Positions 4,800 to 9,611 of a stretch of DNA of 9,611 nt are shown in pieces. A program made the translations under genes and the position numbers. How positions within the stretch are numbered: the stretch's first letter is position 1; each line of letters starts with the position of its first letter. Where the stretch lies: positions 1-9,611 of the forward strand of contig CAJUCO010000055.1 of the NCBI GenBank assembly GCA_910585245.1, written 5' to 3'. The stretch is from an uncultured Oscillibacter sp. Its GTDB lineage: Bacteria; Bacillota; Clostridia; Oscillospirales; Oscillospiraceae. The notes below the pieces were generated by a model that was given only the letters and a program-made list of their open reading frames with translations, was not told the DNA's origin and did not search any database.

Positions 4800-7388
4800 A
4801 TGGAGGATATGCTGAACATTCTGACCCGGCGGAGCTTCGCCGCCAGCCGGGTTCGGAACGGGATCGCGGTGCTGGCCATTGCCCTGACGGCGGTGCTCTT
4901 TACCGCCATCACCACAATTGTACTGGGCACGATGGAATCCTTCACTCTGACCATGCAGATGCAGAAAATGAGCCGCTCCGACGGCGAGCTCCGGTTCATG
5001 ACGGCAGAGCAGTTCGAGGTCCTGCGGCAGACGGACTTCATTGAGACAGCAGGACTGCGGATGCCGGTGGCCTACCTCTCCAACGCCGTCCGCCATAACA
5101 TTGAGTTCAACGTCGAGGATGAAATCCAGGCGGAGCTGACTTTCTGCACCCCCACCCACGGCAGGCCTCCCGCCGCGCCCAATGAGGCAGCCGCCTCCGA
5201 CCTCGCCCTGCGGGCCTTGGGCGTGGAACCGGAGGCCGGTGCGGAGATCGTCATTGAGTTCACCGCCCACGGGCGGGACTACGCCCTCCCCATGGTGGTC
5301 TCCGGGTGGTACGAGGCCCTGGACAGTCAGCTGAGCGTCATGTGGGCCGGACCCGCCTTCCGGGAGGCCCACCCGGAAATCTTCCAATTCACTTTCCACG
5401 AAGACCGGGATATGACCGGGACCTATTTCTCCGATTTCACCGTCCGCAGTGCCGCAGGCCTGGAAAAACGCCTCCGGCAGCTGGTCTATGACTTGGGCGG
5501 CGAGCCGGATGACGCCGGAGCCCCCAACTATATGCAGGCCGCCGTGAACCGCGTCACCAACGTCCAGCCCAGCCCATTCCAAATGGCGGCGGCGGGCGCC
5601 TTTGCCGTGCTGTTTGCCCTCTGCGGCTATCTGCTGATCTACAACGTGTTCGACATCGCCGTCATGCAGGACATCCGCCGCTTCGGCCTGTACCGGACCA
5701 TCGGCATGAGCCGGAAACAGGTGCGGTATCTGATGAACCGGCAGGCACTCTGGCTCAGCGGCATGGGGATTCCCCTGGGACTTCTGGCCGGCTTCTTCAT
5801 CGGAAGATCTACCCTGCCCCTGATTATGGACATGGTTGTTACCGAGTACAAATACCTGTCCGCCGGCGTCTCCCCCTCTCCGGCGCTCTTTCTGACCGCT
5901 GCAGCTCTGACGGCGCTGACCGTCTTTTGCAGCACCCGCAAGCCTGTCCGGATCGCCGCCAACACCCCGCCTATCGAGGCTTTCCGCTACGTGGAGAGCG
6001 GCGGCGGGAGGCGGGCCTCCCGCAGAAGCGCCCCAGGGGCCAGCATCCCCCGGCTGGCCTGGTCCAACCTGGGGCGGAACCGGCGGCGGACGGCCTTTAT
6101 CATACTGTCCCTGACGCTGTGCGTGGTGCTGTTGAACTGTGCGGGCACAGCGGCGGACAGCATGGACGTGGAAAAGGAGACCGCCTTCATGATCCGCACG
6201 GACTTCGCCGTGGTCAGCGCGGCCAGCGCCAGCAACGCCAAGGGATTTCTCCGGCGGTCCGACGCCCTGCGGGCGAAGACCATTGCGGACATTGCCGCCC
6301 GCCCCGGCGTCACCGGCGGTTCCGCGATCTACAAAAACACGGCGGAGGACGCCAACGTCACCTATGATTTCGGCCATCCGCTGACAGGAGAGACCTTTGA
6401 GAACCCAGACAGCGGCCTTCTCTTCGGCTTTGACCAGTACCGGGCCTTTGGCCTGGGAGAGGACGGGCATATGATCTGCAACGTCTACGGAATGGAGGAG
6501 GACGCCCTGGCCCGGATGGATCTGCGGGAGGGCGAGACGGACGCTCACGCCCTCTTTGAAATGATGTCCGCCGGCGGAGGCGTGCTGGTTGGTGTACACG
6601 TAGACCGCAGGGATATGTCTCTCGAGCCGGTCCTGGATCTGGCGAACGTGGGCCAGATCGTCACGGTCTATAAAAAGGGCGCGGCGGTGATGGAATTGCC
6701 TGTGCTGGCAAAAGCCGCCCTCACCACGGACGACGTGGGAATCGGCTATCTGGACGCCGGGGCTACCGATGTTGGCGGAGATGGCCTGTCCCTGTACCTT
6801 CCCTCCAGTGTGTTCGAATCGCTGTACGATGCTCCGGCGGTCTACAAATACTCCTTTGACGTGCAGGAGGGATACGAGGCGGAGATGACGGCGTTTCTGG
6901 AGGATTACATGGAGACCGAGGACCCCGGCCTGAGCTATCTCTCCGCTCAGGCCGCCCGGGAGAGCTCTCAGGGAACCCAGCGGATGATCCGTTTTGTAGG
7001 CGGCTTCGTAGGGCTGGTCTTTGGCCTTGCCGGAATCCTGAACCTGATCAATACCATCGTCACGACGATCCTGACCCGCCGCCATGAATTTGCCGCCATG
7101 GAGAGCGTGGGCATGACCCGGCGGCAGCTGACCGCCATGATGGTGTGGGAGGGCGTTTTTTACGCGGCGGGAGCCTGCCTGCTGGGGCTGGTTCTGTCAG
7201 CGGTACTGGACCTGACGCTGGTGAAACGTCTGGTGGATTCCATGTGGCAGTTCACGTTCCGCTTTACGCTGGTTCCTGCGCTGGCGGCCTGCGCCGTACT
7301 GCTGGCGGTATCCGCCATTGTCCCGGTACTCGCTCTGCGCTGGTTCCACAGGGGCAGCGTTGCAGAACTCCTCCGCGTCGCGGAATGA
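4800..7388 (+). CDS. Large FtsX/MacB-type ABC transporter permease
   Basis: An 862-residue permease with eight predicted membrane helices (about 21-43, 261-285, 318-336, 361-378, 431-449, 729-754, 787-805, 823-845) and two large external domains (about 44-260 and 450-728). The layout is two FtsX-like halves in one chain, each with a typical cytoplasmic coupling segment after its second helix (RTIGMSRKQ near 299-307; MESVGMTRRQ near 767-776). Such permeases drive transport or mechanical work on extracytoplasmic substrates using LolD/MacB-like ATPases. The start has AGGAGGAG six bases upstream and gives a short basic N-terminus before the first helix. ATPase genes flank it on both sides, and the kinase/regulator pair lies upstream. 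It differs from BceB, which has one external domain and ten helices. Substrate unknown; peptide antibiotic export or sensing is the likeliest guess. Confidence 0.92.
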   Translation: MEDMLNILTRRSFAASRVRNGIAVLAIALTAVLFTAITTIVLGTMESFTLTMQMQKMSRSDGELRFMTAEQFEVLRQTDFIETAGLRMPVAYLSNAVRHNIEFNVEDEIQAELTFCTPTHGRPPAAPNEAAASDLALRALGVEPEAGAEIVIEFTAHGRDYALPMVVSGWYEALDSQLSVMWAGPAFREAHPEIFQFTFHEDRDMTGTYFSDFTVRSAAGLEKRLRQLVYDLGGEPDDAGAPNYMQAAVNRVTNVQPSPFQMAAAGAFAVLFALCGYLLIYNVFDIAVMQDIRRFGLYRTIGMSRKQVRYLMNRQALWLSGMGIPLGLLAGFFIGRSTLPLIMDMVVTEYKYLSAGVSPSPALFLTAAALTALTVFCSTRKPVRIAANTPPIEAFRYVESGGGRRASRRSAPGASIPRLAWSNLGRNRRRTAFIILSLTLCVVLLNCAGTAADSMDVEKETAFMIRTDFAVVSAASASNAKGFLRRSDALRAKTIADIAARPGVTGGSAIYKNTAEDANVTYDFGHPLTGETFENPDSGLLFGFDQYRAFGLGEDGHMICNVYGMEEDALARMDLREGETDAHALFEMMSAGGGVLVGVHVDRRDMSLEPVLDLANVGQIVTVYKKGAAVMELPVLAKAALTTDDVGIGYLDAGATDVGGDGLSLYLPSSVFESLYDAPAVYKYSFDVQEGYEAEMTAFLEDYMETEDPGLSYLSAQAARESSQGTQRMIRFVGGFVGLVFGLAGILNLINTIVTTILTRRHEFAAMESVGMTRRQLTAMMVWEGVFYAAGACLLGLVLSAVLDLTLVKRLVDSMWQFTFRFTLVPALAACAVLLAVSAIVPVLALRWFHRGSVAELLRVAE

Positions 7389-7408
7389 GGGCAGAAAGGA
7401 GATTCATT

Positions 7409-8077
7409 ATGGAAAGCATCCTGAAGGCCGCCGGCCTCAAAAAGTACTACGGCAGCGGCGACGCCCAGGTCCGGGCCCTGGACGGTGTGGACCTGGAGGT
7501 CCAGCGGGGAACTTTCACCGCCATCATTGGCACCTCCGGCAGCGGAAAGTCCACTCTGCTGAATATGCTGGGCGGGCTGGACACTCCCACGGAGGGGAGT
7601 GTCCGGATCAGCGGCACGGAGCTTGCGGGGCTGGACCGGGAACAGGCAACTATTTTCCGCCGGAAGCAGATCGGCTTTGTCTTTCAGAATTACAATTTGA
7701 TTCCGGTGCTGACGGTGTGGGAGAACATTGTCTTTCCCCTCTCCCTGGACGGGCAGAGACCGGACCGGTCCTTTATCATGAAGGTGGTGAAGCTGCTGGG
7801 GCTGGAGGGCAAGCTGGACAGCCTGCCGGGTCATCTTTCCGGCGGCCAGCAGCAGCGGGTTGCCATCGCCCGGGCGCTGGCGGCCAAGCCCGCCATCATT
7901 CTGGCGGATGAGCCCACAGGAAATCTGGACTCCAGGACCAGCGATGATGTGATGGGGCTGCTGCAGATGAGCAGCCGGGAATTTCACCAGACCATTGTGA
8001 TGATTACCCATAATCCCGAGATCGCCCAGAGGGCGGACAGGGTTGTGCGGATCGAAGATGGGCGAATTGTGGCTTGA
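7409..8077 (+). CDS. ABC transporter ATPase 2 (LolD/MacB type), canonical
   Basis: A 222-residue ATP-binding subunit with all motifs intact: Walker A GTSGSGKST (41-49), Q-loop Q93, signature LSGGQQQRVAIARAL (from 143), Walker B ILADEPTGN with D167/E168, and switch H201. It closely resembles ATPase 1 over its whole length, so the two look like ancient duplicates. AAAGGAG (7395-7401) lies seven bases before the ATG, and the gene follows the permease stop by 20 bases, so it is in the permease transcript and is the natural energy source of the permease. It is the last gene of element 1; only about 160 bp separate its stop from the tRNA-Arg piece. Confidence 0.94.
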   Translation: MESILKAAGLKKYYGSGDAQVRALDGVDLEVQRGTFTAIIGTSGSGKSTLLNMLGGLDTPTEGSVRISGTELAGLDREQATIFRRKQIGFVFQNYNLIPVLTVWENIVFPLSLDGQRPDRSFIMKVVKLLGLEGKLDSLPGHLSGGQQQRVAIARALAAKPAIILADEPTGNLDSRTSDDVMGLLQMSSREFHQTIVMITHNPEIAQRADRVVRIEDGRIVA

Positions 8078-8102
8078 GGGTGATGCGGCCGGTTTGCAGC
8101 AC

Positions 8103-8121
8103 TGACCCATAACTTGACCCA
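8103..8121 (+). promoter_or_regulatory. Paired TGACCCA repeats, candidate integrase arm site (right end of element 1)
   Basis: TGACCCA at 8103-8109 and 8115-8121 has the same five-base spacer as the left-end pair and the same orientation. ACGGGAA follows within three bases, as at the left end. It lies about 114 bp before the tRNA core. In a circular form, this pair and the left pair would flank the core on both sides, the usual plan of an integrase attP site. Confidence 0.55.
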
Positions 8122-8196
8122 GAACGGGAAATTTCTATGTGGAGACAGTGGAACAGACAGCATTCCAGAGTGCCAAAATCCTGAGCGGATACCACC

Positions 8197-8220
8197 AAAC
8201 GGACTGGAAAGCATCCGTTT
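8197..8220 (+). terminator. Hairpin after the transporter genes
   Basis: AAACGGA (8197-8203) pairs with TCCGTTT (8214-8220) around a ten-base loop, then CGCTTCCTC. It is the only obvious hairpin between ATPase 2 and the tRNA piece and could end the cargo transcript. With seven pairs and no clean T-run, it is a weak candidate. Confidence 0.3.
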
Positions 8221-8234
8221 CGCTTCCTCAGACA

Positions 8235-8281
8235 AGCTACGGACCCGAAGGCCGGGGGTTCGAATCCCTCAGGGCGTACCA
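8235..8281 (+). tRNA. 3' fragment of tRNA-Arg(ACG), junction between elements 1 and 2
   Basis: Identical to 1-47 except C8246. It keeps the CTACGGA anticodon loop, the T-arm and the acceptor strand ending in CCA. The 34 bases to its left cannot form the missing half: there is no ACGCCCT-like acceptor strand or D-arm, and the bases next to the loop (GACAAG) do not pair with CCCGA. It is therefore a non-functional remnant that marks the attachment site shared by two tandem elements. Confidence 0.85.
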
Positions 8282-8316
8282 AAGCCACGGAAATTCGTTG
8301 GATTTCCGTGGCTTTG
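8280..8316 (+). terminator. Perfect hairpin after the second tRNA-Arg fragment
   Basis: Fifteen perfect base pairs (8280-8294 with 8302-8316) enclose a seven-base loop, followed by TTCTT. It is the same element as at 46-82, but with G8290 restoring the pair that is mismatched there. Likely a terminator carried with the attachment module. Confidence 0.6.
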
Positions 8317-8365
8317 TTCTTACTATCTGCACTTTTTCTGGCGGTTTGATTTTGCTGTTCCGGTT

Positions 8366-8384
8366 TGACCCAAGCCGTGACCCA
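8366..8384 (+). promoter_or_regulatory. Paired TGACCCA repeats, candidate integrase arm site (element 2)
   Basis: TGACCCA at 8366-8372 and 8378-8384 with the spacer AGCCG, identical to 132-150. The ACGGGAA that follows in element 1 is absent here, and the sequence diverges from the first module a few bases after the pair. Confidence 0.55.
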
Positions 8385-8405
8385 TACCAGAGCGTGGAGC
8401 GGAAA

Positions 8406-9548
8406 TCACCGGAGCGTACCGGAGAGGAAATTCCCCACCGCGTTCGCCGCCTGCTTCTGCATGGAGGTAGTCACATGGGCGTAGGTGTCGAGGGTGAAAC
8501 CGGCACTGTAATGCCCCAGCATGGCGGAGAGGGTTTTTACGTCTACGCCGTTTTGCAGAGCCAGAACTGAGAATGTGTGACGTAGGTCGTGGAAGCGTAT
8601 CCGCTCCAACCCTGCCCTCTTTAGAACTCGTTGCAGCATATGGAGAACGCTGTCCGGGGACATCGGGCCGCCGTATGGCGATGGAAATACGTACTCATCT
8701 TTCTGCTCCATGCCTTTGAGGACTTTGATGGCGTCCACTCCTATCGCAATATTGCGGTAGGAGTTTTTCGTTTTCAGCGGAGCTTCTACCACTTCCCCGT
8801 TCTGCCGAAGGACCTGTCGTCGAACGTGGATGATCCCCTTGTCCAGATCAATGTCGCTCCATTTCAGCCCCAACAGTTCTCCCCGCCGAAGACCGGTTGC
8901 GAGGTCGATGTAGTACAGCTCGAACACACCGCTGTGCCGGGCCTCCTCGAAGAAGGTGCCCAGACTCTCCAGCGGCAGGATGTTCATTTCCTTCCGCTCC
9001 AGCTTTGGCAGGACACAGCCCTTCGTGGGATTGGCGGGGATCAGCCGTTGCTCTACCGCACAGTTCAGGACGGAGGAAATCATCTGGTTGATGTTCCGTA
9101 CTGTTTTGACGCTAAGGCCCCTGGGCTTGTTCCTGGCTTCCGCACACTCCACCCTGCCGCTTTCCAGCAGATGCTTGTACAGCCTCTGGAGATCCATTGA
9201 CGTCAGCTTTTCCAGAGAGATGTCCCCGAGGGTGGGTTTGATGTGGTTGTCGATGAAGCCCTGGTAGGTCTTGTAGGACGAGGCCCGGACCTGGAGCTTG
9301 GCGTAGTTCTCCATCCAAGTGTCCAGCCATTGGCCCACGGTGTAGTACTCCATGCTCATAGTCCGTACCGCGCTTTTCTCAATCGCCGCTTTGAGCTTTT
9401 CCTTGACCTCCGCCTGAGTTTTTCCGAGGACGTTTTTGTAGATCACCTTCCCAGTCACTGGATCACGGCCCGCAGTGTAGCGTCCCTCCCAGCGGCCATC
9501 CTTTCGCTTGCGGATACTTCCTTCTCCATTAGCCCTCCGCTTTGCCAT
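8406..9548 (-). CDS. Tyrosine recombinase/integrase, catalytically complete (element 2)
   Basis: A 380-residue Tn916/phage-type integrase, about 89% identical to integrase 1 by hand count, with most differences in the N-terminal two thirds (arm- and core-binding domains). All catalytic residues are present: R221, K259, H320 and R323 (FHDLR), H346 (LGHYS) and Y356 (TLDTYAHV). It ends one residue earlier than integrase 1. The start at 9548 has AGGAGG (9558-9563) nine bases upstream. It points at the tRNA-Arg fragment and presumably integrates element 2 at that site. Because core and candidate arm sites are shared, it could also act on element 1. Confidence 0.95.
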   Translation of the reverse strand: MAKRRANGEGSIRKRKDGRWEGRYTAGRDPVTGKVIYKNVLGKTQAEVKEKLKAAIEKSAVRTMSMEYYTVGQWLDTWMENYAKLQVRASSYKTYQGFIDNHIKPTLGDISLEKLTSMDLQRLYKHLLESGRVECAEARNKPRGLSVKTVRNINQMISSVLNCAVEQRLIPANPTKGCVLPKLERKEMNILPLESLGTFFEEARHSGVFELYYIDLATGLRRGELLGLKWSDIDLDKGIIHVRRQVLRQNGEVVEAPLKTKNSYRNIAIGVDAIKVLKGMEQKDEYVFPSPYGGPMSPDSVLHMLQRVLKRAGLERIRFHDLRHTFSVLALQNGVDVKTLSAMLGHYSAGFTLDTYAHVTTSMQKQAANAVGNFLSGTLR

Positions 9549-9611
9549 TGCATATCGCCTCCTCGTATAATAAGTTTCAGGTTAATAAATTCAGTATCAG
9601 CAGGTTTAGAG
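9549..9611 (-). promoter_or_regulatory. Leader of integrase 2
   Basis: Beyond the ribosome binding site the sequence is AT-rich and unrelated to the corresponding part of element 1; the 11-bp inverted repeat found there is missing. On the - strand a TATTAT/TTATAC stretch lies just before the ribosome binding site and could be a -10, but no convincing -35 is visible. Confidence 0.3.

Larger units (their letters stand above)
1..8281. mobile_element. Element 1: tRNA-Arg-associated integrative element with sensor-transporter cargo
   Basis: Two copies of the 3' part of a tRNA-Arg gene (1-47 and 8235-8281) bracket an integrase gene facing the left copy and a five-gene regulator/kinase/ABC transporter cargo. 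This is the standard architecture of a genomic island inserted by a tyrosine recombinase at a tRNA 3' end. Candidate integrase arm sites (TGACCCA pairs) lie just inside both ends. The unit is about 8.2 kb. I see no relaxase, coupling protein, type IV secretion gene, replication protein or excisionase, so it is not a complete ICE or phage; it may be a minimal island mobilised in trans. The exact crossover point inside the 47-bp core cannot be set from one window. The left edge may extend a little beyond base 1. Confidence 0.72.
8235..9611. mobile_element. Element 2 (partial): second att-integrase module
   Basis: A second integrase facing a tRNA-Arg 3' piece starts where element 1 ends, sharing that piece as the junction. 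Its cargo lies to the right of the window. The 63 bp visible beyond the integrase start are unlike the corresponding part of element 1 after the ribosome binding site, so the two elements carry different DNA behind the same recombination module. Confidence 0.7.

Noticed and set aside
4659..7085. 808-codon open frame antisense to the permease
   Set aside because: Low-complexity, His/Gly/Gln/Pro-rich shadow produced by GC-rich third positions of the real permease gene; no domain or ribosome binding site.
2298..8077. Calling the cluster BceRS-BceAB
   Set aside because: The permease has eight helices and two external domains, and there are two ATPases; only the kinase layout is Bce-like, so no gene symbols were assigned.
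8004..8288. 94-codon frame on the - strand starting MALVRPEGFEPPAFG
   Set aside because: RPEGFEPP is also a classic false translation of a tRNA T-arm; the rest runs antisense to the end of ATPase 2.
1..9611. CRISPR array, toxin-antitoxin pair, transposase or conjugation genes
   Set aside because: No regularly spaced short repeats with spacers and no open frame with the relevant domains were found in this window.

Overview
The window looks like accessory DNA from a fairly high-GC Clostridia (gut Oscillospiraceae-like). This is an inference from AGGAGG-type ribosome binding sites, Tn916/Tn1549-type integrases and GC-rich Firmicute-style sensor/transporter genes; no species marker is present. 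The main structure is a tandem arrangement of small integrative elements at a tRNA-Arg(ACG) 3' end. The same module (3' part of tRNA-Arg ending in CCA, a hairpin, about 85 bp of attachment-site DNA, then a tyrosine integrase gene pointing back at the tRNA) occurs twice. The copies lie at 1-1329 and 8235-9563, at a constant offset of 8,234 bp with no indel. Homology stops at the ribosome binding site of each integrase, so the two modules are joined to different upstream DNA.

Layout. 1-47: tRNA-Arg 3' piece. 46-82: hairpin. 132-150: paired TGACCCA repeats. 169-1314 (-): integrase 1, with two catalytic histidines replaced. 1328-1367: inverted repeat over its leader. 1368-2234: gene-free stretch with several hairpins. 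2235-2263: clear promoter. 2298-3976: response regulator and sensor kinase genes overlapping by 4 bp. 3990-4655: ABC ATPase 1 with an unusual signature motif. 4666-4700: strong hairpin, then three 11-bp repeats and an extended -10. 4800-7388: large FtsX/MacB-type permease. 7409-8077: canonical ABC ATPase 2. 8078-8234: right end of element 1 with a second pair of TGACCCA repeats. 8235-8281: second tRNA-Arg 3' piece. 8406-9548 (-): integrase 2, catalytically complete. 9549-9611: start of a different upstream region.

How the genes work together (inference). Element 1 is about 8.2 kb and carries only an integrase and a self-contained sense-and-respond transporter. The kinase, which has two membrane helices and almost no external loop, and its OmpR-type regulator probably control the FtsX-like exporter with its two ATPases, as in peptide-antibiotic sensing/resistance modules of Firmicutes. 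The hairpin and repeats between ATPase 1 and the permease suggest two transcription units: a constitutive regulator-kinase-ATPase 1 unit and a regulator-activated permease-ATPase 2 unit. No conjugation, mobilization, replication or excisionase gene is visible. Integrase 1 looks impaired, so element 1 may now depend on integrase 2 of its neighbour, or be stranded.
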